From NCBI GenBank assembly GCA_002291925.1, contig DBAY01000069.1, positions 18,142 through 82,141 on the forward strand: a stretch of 64,000 nt of DNA, read 5' to 3'. The notes under the pieces are model-generated. The model saw only the letters and a list, made by a program, of their open reading frames with translations. It was not told the DNA's origin and made no database searches. This document shows positions 18,203 to 27,467 of this stretch, one piece after another (position 1 is the first letter of the stretch; each line of letters opens with the position of its first letter). The DNA is from Alphaproteobacteria bacterium UBA998 (GTDB taxonomy: Bacteria; Pseudomonadota; Alphaproteobacteria; Rickettsiales; UBA998). The position numbers and the translations under genes were made by a program.

Positions 18203-18312
18203 CCTTCTCCCCGAGGGGGAGAAGGTGGCGCAACGCGCCGGATGAGGGGGGGCGCCGCAGGCGTGTCGATAAAGGCCCCCTCACCCTAGCCCTCTCCCCG
18301 TGGGGGAGAGGG
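18203..18312. repeat. CCTCTCCC-type palindromic repeat pair between dxs and a porin
   Basis: Two inverted units fill the gap. The first is a hairpin with arms CCTTCTCCCC / GGGGGAGAAGG at 18203-18225. The second, at about 18271-18312, contains CCCCCTCACCCTAGCCCTCT and ends with hairpin CCCTCTCCCC / GGGGGAGAGGG. This family also forms the core of the cassette at 4922-5031. The first hairpin directly follows the dxs stop and may help end transcription, though no T run follows it. Confidence 0.75.
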
Positions 18313-18319
18313 AATGCGG

Positions 18320-19489
18320 CTAAAAATTCACCTGCAGCCGCGTCATCAGATATTGCGGATTCTGATCCGTCAGCGGTGAATCCTCCACGTGGTTGATGGC
18401 GTAGTTGACCATCACACGGGACCACCAGACGGGATACCAATTCACACCCAGCGTCAGGGTGGAAAGTTGGCCACCCTGCACATCGGCGCTCTCCAGGTCC
18501 AGCGTCTGCACACGGGCAGCGACCTCCCACGCGCCTGCCCCGCCCTCGTTCACGGGTGCGCGCGGCGTCAGCGCCCAGAAGGTGCCTTGGCGCGGCAGAT
18601 ATTCACGCTGCTCGCCGGTGAGGAAATAGGCCACCTGCGCCGAGGCGCCCCAGAAATGCGGGTTCGTGTTGTCCTCGCGCTGCACCTACACCCCGCGCAC
18701 CTCGGTGAGGAAGCTGAGCGGGCCCTCCGTCGCGTACACCTCACCACCAATGGAAGCGAAGCTGTCCGTATCGCGCAGGACCGGCGTGGAGACAAGCGGA
18801 TCGCGCAGCACGGCCTCATCGCCGTTGGCGCGGAAGCGGGCGATGCCGTTACCCGGCTCACGGTAGCGCGCATGTATGCCAAGATGCAGCAAATGCGAGG
18901 TGGCGACATCATTATATAGCTGACCATGCAGGCGCGTGGAGATGCCCCAGCCGCCATCCTCGTCGCCCGCCTCGCCCGTGCCATCGGTGAACAAGCCGAA
19001 CTGGTACGACCAGTCCTTCCCAAACGGGTTGATGCCCACCCCGCGGTTACGCAGCGGCTGGAAGGCCGTCATGGCATACGGGCGCTCCAGGAAATGCAGA
19101 TGGATGAACGAGGATTGCTCATCCATGCTGCCATATTCGCGGAACTGCCCGGCGACGAACCACCAGTTCGGCAGCCCCGTATAGGCGATGAAACCGTCAC
19201 GCACCTGCGCCTTGCCGCCGGAGAGTTCCATGAACAACTGGTAGCGCCAGTCGGAAGCGAAGATGCCCGCCGCCCCAAAACGCTGGCGGCGATAGCGGAA
19301 ATCGCTGTTTTCCTTGCCCGCCTTGTCCGCGATCACGGTGTTGAAATCCAGCTGCGAAACGAAATGCGGATCGAAGGTGAAGCTGCCATCGGCACTTTTA
19401 TAGACATATTCCGGTGATGGCAGCGGCTGGGCATGCAGGGCGGTGGTGCACGCCAGCAACGGGAGAAGGACCCACGACAATGCTCTCAT
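18320..19489 (-). pseudogene. OprP/OprO-type porin gene with one in-frame TAG
   Basis: Read through one stop codon, this 389-codon frame encodes a phosphate-selective-porin-family outer-membrane barrel. It has a signal peptide (MRALSWVLLPLLACTTALHA), FRYRRQRFGAAG, and alternating beta-strand patterns. The C-terminal strand ends TRLQVNF with the aromatic residue expected of outer-membrane proteins. Codon 268 is TAG (minus strand, bases 18688-18686), in the sequence GTG TAG GTG. Nothing else is broken: no frameshift, and both ends are intact. The neighbour at 19568-20851 is a paralogue with a similar lesion at a different place. The gene is a recent pseudogene, a read-through gene, or carries a sequencing error. 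Confidence 0.82.
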
Positions 19490-19567
19490 AAGTTGTTCTC
19501 ATGTTTAAAAGTGCAACTTTTGACGTTGTAGCGGGCAAGTTTTAAAATTTGGTTTACGCTGGCCCCT

Positions 19568-20851
19568 TTAATACGCCAGCTGCAACCGGGTGATGAAATA
19601 CTGGGGATTTTCGTCCGTCAGCGGGGAATCGCTGACCTCATTGATGATGTAATTGCTCATCACCCGCGCCCAGCCCACCGGCCACCAGCTCAGCCCGAAC
19701 GAGGTACTGAGCAGTTCGCCGCCCTGAATGTCCTGATCGGCGAGGTCGAGGTAATCGAGCCGCATGCCCACTTCCCACGCCCCCCAGCCGCCCTGCGTCA
19801 CCGGGGCCATTGGGCTCATGCGGTCAAACGTGCTGCCGATGATCTGGTATTCCCGCTGCTCGCCGGTGAGGAAGTAAGTCGCCTGCGCCGACGCGCCCCA
19901 GAAAAGCGGGTTGCTCAGGCCCGCCTGCCGCTCCACCTGCGAGAGGCGTGATTCCGCCAGCAGCGCGAGCGGACCGTCCGTGTAGTAAAACTCGCCGGAG
20001 AGGTTGCGGTAATCCTTCACGCCCATCATCAGGCCGGTATCCACAAGCCGGTCCTGCAGCACGTTTTCCTGCCCGTTGGAGCGGAAGCGCAGCTCGTCCA
20101 CGCCGGGATCGCGGTAGCGCGCATTGATGCCCAGATGCAACACCTGGCTTTCCGCAAGATTGATCCACGGACGCCATACGGCGCGGGTGCTCACGCCCCA
20201 GCCCTTGTCATGGTCGCCCGTGTTGCCCGTGCCGGTGCCGAAGCCGCCGAGCTGGAACGTCCAGTGATCATCGTGCGGGCTCATCAGCACGCCGTAATTG
20301 CGTATGGACTGAAACGCCGTGATGCCTTGTGGCCGCTCCATGAAATGTAGCCAGACATTGCTAGCCTTCTCATTCGATCCCTGCGCCTCGCGCGTGAAGC
20401 CCGCCGCGACATAATTGTTCGGCATGCCGCGATAGGAGAGGTACGCATCGCGGATTTCCGCCTCTTTGCGCACCGTAGAGAATTCCACACTGAGACGGTA
20501 GCCGATTTCCGGCACGATGCGGCCATTCACGCCGAGGCGCTGGCGGCGCAGGCGGTAATCAAAATTTTCTTTCCCTGCCGGGTCTTGTGTTGCCTAGGCA
20601 AGGTCATGCTGCGTTTGCAGCGAGGGAGTAAAAACGAAGCCGCCCTCCACACTGCGGTGAGTTTTAAGGCGGCGCTGTGCGGTCTCCGGCAAGGAAGTTG
20701 AAGGACGCGGGCGAAGGGACCCAAGCCGCATGCCTCCTGAAGAGACGGGACGGACTTCCACGCCAGGCCGAAGCGCGGCCTGCGACAGTGCGAAGCCGGG
20801 CACCAGCAGCAGGCCCGTGAAAATGGCAAGCGACCAGCGGAGTCTCATCAT
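19568..20851 (-). pseudogene. Second OprP/OprO-type porin gene with one in-frame TAG
   Basis: The frame of 427 codons encodes a paralogue of the neighbouring porin. It has a signal peptide (LAIFTGLLLVPGFALS), then YRLRRQRLGVNGRIVPEIG, FMERPQGITAFQSIRNYG, and a final strand ending TRLQLAY. Shared segments include FWGASAQ, YFLTGEQREY and DSPLTD. Codon 86 is TAG (bases 20596-20594) in GCC TAG GCA, before most of the barrel, so an unsuppressed product would be a useless leader fragment. The remaining 341 codons are open and well conserved. Its own signal peptide shows it was an independent gene. Confidence 0.82.
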
Positions 20852-20928
20852 GCGCGAACCTTACGGAATTCCCCGCTGGAGTCAAAGCATTGCGTGACGA
20901 CAGGCGGCGCCTGCGCTAGAGAAGAACC

Positions 20929-21438
20929 ATGCAGGAAAACATACTAATCGTCACCCCCGAGCCCGCCCTCTATTTCCGCTCCCGGCGCTACGCATGCACG
21001 CTGGGCCGCAGCGGATTTTCCGAGGAAAAGCGCGAGGGCGACGGGGCCACGCCAATCGGCGAGTACCGCCTCATCGAGGGTTACTTCCGCCCCGACCGCG
21101 TCACCCTGCCCGCCACCGCGCTGCCCATGCACGCCATCACGCGCGACATGGGCTGGTGCGACGATCCGGCGCATGCAGATTATAACCGCAGCGTCACCCT
21201 GCCCTTCGCCGCCTCGCACGAGGAACTCTGGCGGGAGGATCACTGCTACGATCTTTTCCTTGTCATCGGCTACAATACCGAGCATCCCGTTCCCGGGAAG
21301 GGCAGCGCGATTTTTCTGCACCTTCTGCATGAGGATGGCCGCCCCACGGCGGGCTGTGTCGCGCTGAGCCGGGAGGATTTGCTGGAGCTTCTGCCGCACC
21401 TGACGCCAGATACGGGTATACGTTTGGGAACGATGTAA
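20929..21438 (+). CDS. L,D-transpeptidase family (YkuD) protein
   Basis: This 169-residue protein has the YkuD catalytic motif in GSAIFLHLLHEDGRPTAGCVA, with the His and the nucleophile Cys. REGDGATPIGEYRL, also typical, lies earlier. Such enzymes cross-link peptidoglycan or attach proteins to it. It lacks a signal peptide or membrane helix, unlike most secreted YkuD enzymes, as is seen in the short YkuD family of alphaproteobacteria. The ATG directly follows a plausible leader and the gene stands alone between the porins and dapD. Confidence 0.85.
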   Translation: MQENILIVTPEPALYFRSRRYACTLGRSGFSEEKREGDGATPIGEYRLIEGYFRPDRVTLPATALPMHAITRDMGWCDDPAHADYNRSVTLPFAASHEELWREDHCYDLFLVIGYNTEHPVPGKGSAIFLHLLHEDGRPTAGCVALSREDLLELLPHLTPDTGIRLGTM

Positions 21439-21459
21439 CGTAAGCCGGGGAAGCAATAC

Positions 21460-21557
21460 CCCCCTCCCCAGTAGGGGGAGGGTCGGGGTGGGGGCGTGTG
21501 GGTACGTATGACTCCGCTTCCGCCCCCCTCCCATCCTCCCCCCTACTGGGGGAGGGG
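21460..21557. repeat. 98-bp G/C-rich palindromic element, intergenic copy
   Basis: Both ends form near-palindromes: CCCCCTCCCCAGTAGGGGGA at the left and CCCCCCTACTGGGGGAGGGG at the right, with about 50 bp between them. Aligned by eye without gaps, it matches the reversed copy inside the sdhA-like gene (53925-54022) at 90 of 98 positions. Its right end also matches 32 of 33 bases at 63968-64000 inside addA. No reading frame of its own is evident and no target-site duplication is clear. Confidence 0.85.
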
Positions 21558-21664
21558 TTTACAGACGACTTCAACATGTCAATCCAAGTCCACTCAGCTT
21601 CACGCACACCCCCTTGTCATTCCGCACCGCCTTGCTATGGTGCGCGCCAATCAGGAGTTTCATC

Positions 21665-22516
21665 ATGTCACTGCAATCTGTCATCGAATCTGCGTGGGAA
21701 GGCCGCGCCGACATCACCGCCCAGACGAAAGGCGAGGTGCGCGACGCCGTGGAGCAGGTGCTCAGCCAGCTCGATGCGGGCACGCTGCGCGTGGCGGAGA
21801 AATCCGGCAAAAGCTGGAAGACCCATGAATGGGTGAAGAAAGCCGTGCTGCTTTCCTTCCGCCTGAACCCGATGGAGCGCTATTCCGGCGGCCCCGCCGC
21901 GGCCGGCACCAGCACACACTGGTATGACAAGGTGCCCTCCAAATTTCAGGGCTGGGGCGATGACGAATTCCGCGCCGCCTCCTTCCGGGCCGTGCCGGGC
22001 GCCATCGTGCGCCGCTCGGCCTACATCGCCAAGGACGTGGTGCTGATGCCCTCCTTCGTGAATGTCGGCGCTTACGTCGGCGAAGGCACCATGATCGACA
22101 CATGGAGCACAGTCGGCAGCTGCGCCCAGATCGGCGCGCATTGCCACATCTCCGGCGGGGTCGGCATCGGCGGCGTGCTGGAGCCACTGCAGGCCAACCC
22201 GGTCATCATCGAGGATAACTGCTTCATCGGCGCACGCTCGGAAGTGGCCGAGGGCGTCATCATTGAGGAAGGCGCGGTGATTTCCATGGGCGTCTATCTC
22301 GGCGCGTCCACCCGCATCATCGATCGCGACAGCGGGCAAATCTACAAAGGCCGCGTGCCCGCCTATTCCGTCGTGGTGCCCGGCAGCCTCCCCGGCAGCC
22401 CCCTGCCCGACGGCGGCTCCGGCCCGTCGCTGTATTGCGCCGTCATCGTCAAGCGCGTCGACGCCCAGACCCGCGCCAAGACGGGCATCAACGAGCTGCT
22501 GCGCGGTGTGGAGTAA
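21665..22516 (+). CDS. dapD: 2,3,4,5-tetrahydropyridine-2,6-dicarboxylate N-succinyltransferase
   Basis: DapD succinylates tetrahydrodipicolinate in lysine/diaminopimelate synthesis. The 283-residue protein begins [17 protein letters not shown] and has a helical N-terminal part. A left-handed beta-helix of hexapeptide repeats runs from about residue 115 to 235 ([31 protein letters not shown]). The C-terminal piece ends INELLRGVE. The start is preceded by AGGAG; the frame upstream is open but not conserved. Stand-alone gene, with a repeat cassette directly downstream. Confidence 0.95.
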   Translation: MSLQSVIESAWEGRADITAQTKGEVRDAVEQVLSQLDAGTLRVAEKSGKSWKTHEWVKKAVLLSFRLNPMERYSGGPAAAGTSTHWYDKVPSKFQGWGDDEFRAASFRAVPGAIVRRSAYIAKDVVLMPSFVNVGAYVGEGTMIDTWSTVGSCAQIGAHCHISGGVGIGGVLEPLQANPVIIEDNCFIGARSEVAEGVIIEEGAVISMGVYLGASTRIIDRDSGQIYKGRVPAYSVVVPGSLPGSPLPDGGSGPSLYCAVIVKRVDAQTRAKTGINELLRGVE

Positions 22517-22853
22517 GTTAGGTTTTGGCTGTTAGGTTTTAGGTTTTAGCTTTTTTTCTCGTCATTGCGAGGAGCGTCAGCGATGCGGCAATCCAGACCC
22601 GCCCGCTGGATGGCTTCGCGTTGCTCACAATGACGATGACGCTGTCACCCCGCACTCGTTGCGGGGTCTTCCTGCCACACGAGGAGGCCCCGCAATAAAT
22701 GCGGGGTGACATTCTTTCTACTCTCCGTCATTCCGGGACGCGCAAGCGTGCCCGGAATCCCCTCGCGTGACGAAGGAGATCCTGTGCAGCCTTCGGCTCG
22801 CAGGATGACGAAAAAGCTAAAAACCTAATACCTAGAAGCTGACACCTAAACCC
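22517..22853. repeat. Nested cassette: three GTCA-ended palindromes inside inverted AGGTTTTAGC arms
   Basis: This 337-bp gap holds no gene. A left arm (22518-22551) has tandem GTTAGGTTTT-like units. The right arm (22815-22852) is its imperfect inverse, with CTAAAAACCTAATACC. Between them are three different palindromic units in a row. Unit a (22560-22635) runs CGTCATTGCGAG ... ACAATGACG. Unit b (22643-22711) runs TGTCACCCCGC ... GGGGTGACA. Unit c (22726-22810) runs CGTCATTCCGGG ... AGGATGACG. All three share GTCA/TGAC ends but have different cores. Similar units recur elsewhere in the window. Confidence 0.82.
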
Positions 22854-23882
22854 CTACTCCACCGGCAGCGGGCCTTTGTAGTTCATCAGCCCTTCAGGGG
22901 TGGTGCGCAGCTGGGTCATGAGGTAGGGCGCGAAGCGGTAGGCCCAGCCGGCGGTGCGGGTGTTGATGTCCTCGGCTTCCTTCTTCACCTCGTCACTCGC
23001 TTCACCCGTCGTGGACGCTTCCAGCGTCACCCAGTATTCCGGCCAGGATTCGCCCTCGCCGTTGAAGCGCAGGCGCAGGGTCAGGCCGTCAAACGTCTGC
23101 ATCACTGTCACGTCACGGCCAGAGGCGCGAAGCTCGCGCTCGGCCATCACATCCACCAGCTTCAGCCGGGTGAACAGCTGCGGAATGGTCATCAGTTGGT
23201 ATTCCACTGACTTGTTGATTTCCTTCGGCTCCGGCGTCACGCGGAAATCCGCCTCCACTGTGTCGCGCGTGATGCGCACCGACGGGCCGCCCGCATGCTC
23301 CACGGAGACTTCTTTCACACGGTCCTGCCGGATATTCACCACTTCCTGCCGCACCCACTGTTTCAGGTCGCTGCCCGTCTGCAGTCGCCCGCTTGCCACC
23401 CAGGCCTGCGGCTTGTCGGGAAAGCGCACATAGGTGGCGTTACGGCGGCGCTCAGCGGGCTTACCGATCAACAGATCGCCCACGGTCTGATCGTTTGCTA
23501 TCAGCGTCACGCGCGTGGCTTCGGCGTCCTGCAGGCCTAGCCGTCCGTAGTTTTCCTCGCGCGCGGTTTTTTTCTCAAGCAATGTGCTGTGCGACAGCTC
23601 GTTGAGCATCCCACGCAGGCGGCCCAGATCAACCGGGTAATTGGAAAAGGCCGGAATCACCCAGCGCCCCTCATCCGCTTTTTTCAGCATGAGGGTCGTT
23701 TCTCCGTGAGACACCATGATCTCCGTGAGGCCGTTCAGCGATGACTTCAACTCCGGCATCAGCATGTGAGCTTCGTGGCTTCGCCAGAGCGCGCCGTGGC
23801 TGCCGACCAGCGACCAGCCCGTTACCGCTAGCCCCAGTGCAATGAGGGTAAGAATGAACGGCTTATGATAGGTGCGGGCCAT
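22854..23882 (-). CDS. DUF4340-type protein of a Gld-like ABC operon
   Basis: This 342-residue protein has one N-terminal membrane helix (about residues 8-27) and a large extracytoplasmic part. It contains ENYGRLGLQDAEATRVTLIA and a repeated beta-rich fold typical of DUF4340 proteins, which are regularly encoded after GldG-like genes. The start at 23882 is chosen because the helix follows at once. The open frame extends upstream into the preceding gene without a conserved motif. It starts 11 bp after the GldG-like stop and is the last gene of the operon. Function unknown. Confidence 0.78.
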   Translation of the reverse strand: MARTYHKPFILTLIALGLAVTGWSLVGSHGALWRSHEAHMLMPELKSSLNGLTEIMVSHGETTLMLKKADEGRWVIPAFSNYPVDLGRLRGMLNELSHSTLLEKKTAREENYGRLGLQDAEATRVTLIANDQTVGDLLIGKPAERRRNATYVRFPDKPQAWVASGRLQTGSDLKQWVRQEVVNIRQDRVKEVSVEHAGGPSVRITRDTVEADFRVTPEPKEINKSVEYQLMTIPQLFTRLKLVDVMAERELRASGRDVTVMQTFDGLTLRLRFNGEGESWPEYWVTLEASTTGEASDEVKKEAEDINTRTAGWAYRFAPYLMTQLRTTPEGLMNYKGPLPVE

Positions 23883-23893
23883 GCGATTTTCCC

Positions 23894-25717
23894 TCAATTC
23901 CGCTTCATGCCGAGGCGACGCGGCAGCCACAGGCCCAGCAGCAGCACGAGCAGCGGGATGAGGCCGATATGGATCAGCTTCAGCCGTCCGCCGAGTGATT
24001 CGATGTCACGGCGCAGCTCGCCCTGCACATCGCGCAGGCGGTGGCGGGTATCGAGCAGGATGTCGCGGAATTTCTCCAACTGCGCTTGCTGCTCCTCGGA
24101 CATCAGCACGGCGCCGCCCTCCTGCGCCTGAAGATCGCCCATCTGCTGCTCCACCTCGCGCAATTTGCGGCGCAGCGCCTCTTCTTCCTCATGGAAGCGC
24201 TCCTCGGCATCGCGGCGGAGTTCGTCCACCACCACGAAACGGCGCTCGTCCGTGGTGCGCGTACGCAATGACAGCAGGGCCGAATCGCCGCTCAGGTAAT
24301 CGATGGCGTTCAGGAGAAACGCCCCGTTATCGGCGCTGGGGGTCAGCCCATCGCCGCCGAAATTGCCGCGCTGCTGCACCCAGAACCCGTCGCGCAGGAA
24401 ATCCGTATCGGCCACCACCACGAAGCTGGCGGGCCCCTTGGATTCCGTCAGCTGCTCCTTGCCCGTGCCTTCGGGAAACGCGCTGTGCAGCGTGCCTTCC
24501 ACCTTCGCCGCCAGCATGAGCGGGTGATCCGACGGGGTCATGTCATCCATCAGTATGGTGGGATTGTCCTTGGCGAACATCAGCTTGATGTCGCGGATGA
24601 GGAAGGACTGCTCGCCGGTGGAGATTAGCGGCGTGAAGGTCGTTTTGGCGTCCGGCACCGCCTCCAGAATGCCCGGCGTGGGCAGGATCATGGTATTCAG
24701 CTCGGCGGTCAGAATTTCTTGCTGGTTGAAATTCGGCTTGCGCAGCAGCAGCCACGTCACGTTCGGCGCCGCACCGAGCGAGGTCACATCGTCCGACGTG
24801 CTGACGCGGATGGCGGCGTCCATGTCGCCCGCCACGTACTTATCCATCATCTTCACGCCCCAGGCGGAGAGCAGCGGCTCCAGCGTGGAGCGTTTCTCCG
24901 CCACATCGTCCACCGCGGTGCCGGGGTCGATGAGGAACACCGCCTTGCCGCCGCGCATCATGTACTGGTCGATGGCATAGAGCGTCTGGTCGCTGATCGG
25001 CACCGGGTGGGCCACCAGCAGCACGTCGATATCCTGCGGGATGCTGTCTGTGTCCACTTTCAGCACGTCGACGTCAAAAAATTCCTCCATCTGCTGGAAG
25101 ATTGCCCACGGCCCGCGCCCGGCCATCAGCCCCTGCGCCGTACCGCGCATCGGCAGCCAGCTCAGCACGCCGACCTTGGTTTTCTTGCCGTGGCTGAGGC
25201 GGTCGATCATGCGGGTGATGTCATATTCCAGGAACGCCTGCCGCTCCGGGCTGAAGAACGGGATCGCCGCCGTTTCATCCACCGCGTTGCTGATCGAGAG
25301 GCCGAAGAACAGCTTGTTGCCCGCCCCGTCCGTATCCACCCCGCGCACGCCGCTGGAAACCGCAAGGTCCTCTGATTCGCTGAACGGCTCTGGGTTGATG
25401 ATCTCCAGCTTCAGCTTGCCGTGCGAGAGCATGGCATACTGCTTCAGCACGCCTTTCAGCCGCGCCCCGTAATTCTGGATGACCGGGAAGCCGTTGGCCG
25501 CCTCCTCGCTGTAGAAAAAGCGCATGGTCAGCGGCTCGTCGATGCGCGAGAGCACGGCGCGGGTACCCTCGGAGAGCGTGTAGAGATGATGCTCCGTGAG
25601 GTCCAGCCGCCGTGATTCCAGCAGCCGGTTGGCCACCAGGTTGAGGGCGATGAAAATCACCAGCGCCAGCAGCATCGTATAATAGAGGGTGGGGCGGGAG
25701 AAGCGTTTGGTGGTCAT
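23894..25717 (-). CDS. GldG-like ABC-associated substrate-binding protein
   Basis: This 607-residue protein has membrane helices at both ends (about residues 12-31 and 580-598) and a large domain between. The N-terminal part has LDLTEHHLYTLSEGTRAVL, typical of the GldG/ABC_transp_aux family. VLLVAHPVPISDQTLYAIDQ and GGKAVFLIDPG follow. A Glu/Arg-rich coiled coil occupies about residues 497-565. In Bacteroidetes, GldG works with GldA and GldF in gliding; in other phyla the role of such sets is unknown. It lies between the permease (7-bp gap) and the DUF4340 gene. Confidence 0.85.
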   Translation of the reverse strand: MTTKRFSRPTLYYTMLLALVIFIALNLVANRLLESRRLDLTEHHLYTLSEGTRAVLSRIDEPLTMRFFYSEEAANGFPVIQNYGARLKGVLKQYAMLSHGKLKLEIINPEPFSESEDLAVSSGVRGVDTDGAGNKLFFGLSISNAVDETAAIPFFSPERQAFLEYDITRMIDRLSHGKKTKVGVLSWLPMRGTAQGLMAGRGPWAIFQQMEEFFDVDVLKVDTDSIPQDIDVLLVAHPVPISDQTLYAIDQYMMRGGKAVFLIDPGTAVDDVAEKRSTLEPLLSAWGVKMMDKYVAGDMDAAIRVSTSDDVTSLGAAPNVTWLLLRKPNFNQQEILTAELNTMILPTPGILEAVPDAKTTFTPLISTGEQSFLIRDIKLMFAKDNPTILMDDMTPSDHPLMLAAKVEGTLHSAFPEGTGKEQLTESKGPASFVVVADTDFLRDGFWVQQRGNFGGDGLTPSADNGAFLLNAIDYLSGDSALLSLRTRTTDERRFVVVDELRRDAEERFHEEEEALRRKLREVEQQMGDLQAQEGGAVLMSEEQQAQLEKFRDILLDTRHRLRDVQGELRRDIESLGGRLKLIHIGLIPLLVLLLGLWLPRRLGMKRN

Positions 25718-25724
25718 GGCGTCC

Positions 25725-26456
25725 TCACAGGCGCTTGGCTTCGACGACGAGCAGGTTCAGGCACAGCCAGAACAGGATCAGCGTCGTGAAGAAGAACAGG
25801 CTGCGCAGCTCCAGAATGCCCTGTGTGATATCGCTGAAATGCGTCAGCAGGCTGAACAGGCCGATGGTCTCCACCACCGGCTGCGGCAGCCAGCCTTCCA
25901 CGAACGCGATCACCAGCTGGAAGCCCGCCAGCGTGAACACCAGGCACACCGCGATGGCGAGCACGAACGCAATCACCTGGTTGCGCGTGGTGGCGGACAG
26001 GCACGCCCCGATGGCAAGGTAGCCGCCTGCCATCAGGAAGCTGCCGAGATAACTCGCCAGAATCACGCCGTTATCGGGGTGGCCGAGGTAATTGACCGTC
26101 ACCCAGAGCGGCATGGTCAGCGCCAGCGCTACCCCGGCGAAGCACCAGGCGGCGAGGAATTTGCCCGCCACCAGCTGCCAGGTCGGCACCGGCAGCGTCA
26201 TCAGCAATTCCAGCGTGCCGATGCGGCGCTCCTCCGCCCACAGCCGCATGGTGATGGCCGGAATGAGGAACAGATACAGCCATGGATGCCAGCTGAAGAA
26301 CGGCGCCATATCCGCCTTGCCACGCTCGAAAAACTGATCGACATAGAACGGGAACGCAGCGCTCGCCATCAGGAACACCACGATGAAGACGTAGGCCACC
26401 GGCGTCTGGAAATAGCCCAGCAATTCCCGTTTGAAGACGGCGCAAAGACCCTGCAT
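25725..26456 (-). CDS. ABC transporter permease, GldF-like
   Basis: This 243-residue inner-membrane protein has about six hydrophobic helices, including FIVVFLMASAAFPFYVDQFF near the N-terminus and the final LFFFTTLILFWLCLNLLVVE. The segment TMRLWAEERRIGTLELLMTL is characteristic of ABC-2-type permeases that pair with GldA-like ATPases. Its ATG overlaps the ATPase stop (TGATG), implying coupled translation. It forms the channel part of the ABC complex. Confidence 0.87.
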   Translation of the reverse strand: MQGLCAVFKRELLGYFQTPVAYVFIVVFLMASAAFPFYVDQFFERGKADMAPFFSWHPWLYLFLIPAITMRLWAEERRIGTLELLMTLPVPTWQLVAGKFLAAWCFAGVALALTMPLWVTVNYLGHPDNGVILASYLGSFLMAGGYLAIGACLSATTRNQVIAFVLAIAVCLVFTLAGFQLVIAFVEGWLPQPVVETIGLFSLLTHFSDITQGILELRSLFFFTTLILFWLCLNLLVVEAKRL

Positions 26457-27415
26457 CAGTTCCTCCCCGAGGCCGAAGCGGCCAGCGCGATGAACACCTC
26501 ATCCATGCTGCCGCGCCCGGATTCCATGCCTTCGATGATCCAGTTCTGCACATGCGCCATCTGGCTTACCTCGGTGATGTCCACCTGCCGGGCGGCGGGG
26601 TAGAGCCGGTATTCACAGCGTTTCTCATCGGAGCGCAGCAATTCCGCCTCACGCACGGAGGAGAGCTTCAGCAGCTGCTCGCGCACCGCCTCGGCGGCCG
26701 CGCCGCGCAATTGCAGCGTCAGGCTGCCATGCAGGCGGGAGCGCTCAAGCAGCGCGGCGGGCGTGGCGTCGCTCACCAGCCTACCGCCCGCGATGATGAC
26801 GGTGCGGGTGCACACGGCTTCCACTTCTTCCAAAATATGCGTGGAGATAATGATGGCCTTGTCCTTCGCCATGGTCTGAATCAGGCGGCGCACCTCCTGC
26901 TTCTGCAGCGGGTCGAGCCCGTCGGTGGGCTCATCGAGGATGAGAATGGGCGGATCATGCAAAATGGCCTGCGCCAGCCCGACGCGGCGCTTGAAGCCCT
27001 TGGAGAGCGTGTCGATGGACTGGTCCAGCACCTCCTCCAGCCCCAGCTGGCCGATGACGATCTCCATGCGCTCCTTCAGCGCCGCCTTGGCCATGCCGCG
27101 CGCCTGCCCGACGAATTTCAGCAGCTGGCGCGGCGTGAGATCAGCATAGAGCGGCGCGCCTTCCGGCAGGTAGCCGATGCAGGATTTCGCTGCGAGTGGT
27201 GCGTCCTCGATGTCATGGCCCTGAATAGCGACGCTGCCCGCCGAGGGCTGCAGATAACCCGTGAGCATGCGCATGGTGGTGGTCTTGCCCGCGCCGTTCG
27301 GGCCGAGGAAGCCGAGCACCTCTCCCTTGCGCACCGCGAGATCGATGCCATCCACCGCCACCGCATCGCCAAAACGCTTGGTCAGGCCCGCCGCGTGTAC
27401 CCAGAAATCGGTCAT
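26456..27415 (-). CDS. ABC transporter ATP-binding protein, GldA-like
   Basis: This 319-residue ATPase has Walker A GPNGAGKTT at about residues 38-46, the ABC signature region TLSKGFKRRVGLAQA, Walker B ILILDEPTDGLDP and the switch His in IISTHILEE. After the nucleotide-binding domain comes about 100 residues of the type found in exporters of the gliding/NosF class. It is the first gene of a four-gene operon (ATPase, permease, GldG-like, DUF4340). The transported substrate is unknown. Confidence 0.9.
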   Translation of the reverse strand: MTDFWVHAAGLTKRFGDAVAVDGIDLAVRKGEVLGFLGPNGAGKTTTMRMLTGYLQPSAGSVAIQGHDIEDAPLAAKSCIGYLPEGAPLYADLTPRQLLKFVGQARGMAKAALKERMEIVIGQLGLEEVLDQSIDTLSKGFKRRVGLAQAILHDPPILILDEPTDGLDPLQKQEVRRLIQTMAKDKAIIISTHILEEVEAVCTRTVIIAGGRLVSDATPAALLERSRLHGSLTLQLRGAAAEAVREQLLKLSSVREAELLRSDEKRCEYRLYPAARQVDITEVSQMAHVQNWIIEGMESGRGSMDEVFIALAASASGRN

Positions 27416-27467
27416 AAGGAGGTCATCAAAAAGAGTATATCGCTATCTACCAAGCAGTGGCGCGAAG

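Noticed and set aside
19568..20530. Treating the downstream part of the second porin as an independent gene starting at an internal GTG
   Set aside because: It would lack a signal peptide and the first strands, which are present in frame just upstream of the TAG.
18320..20851. Genome-wide reassignment of TAG as a sense codon
   Set aside because: Well-bounded genes such as rmlC, exbB, the RTX protein and the DEXH helicase end with TAG at the expected length, so TAG is a normal stop here.
22517..22853. CRISPR array
   Set aside because: The repeats are palindromes of different sequence with no regular spacer length and no cas genes nearby.
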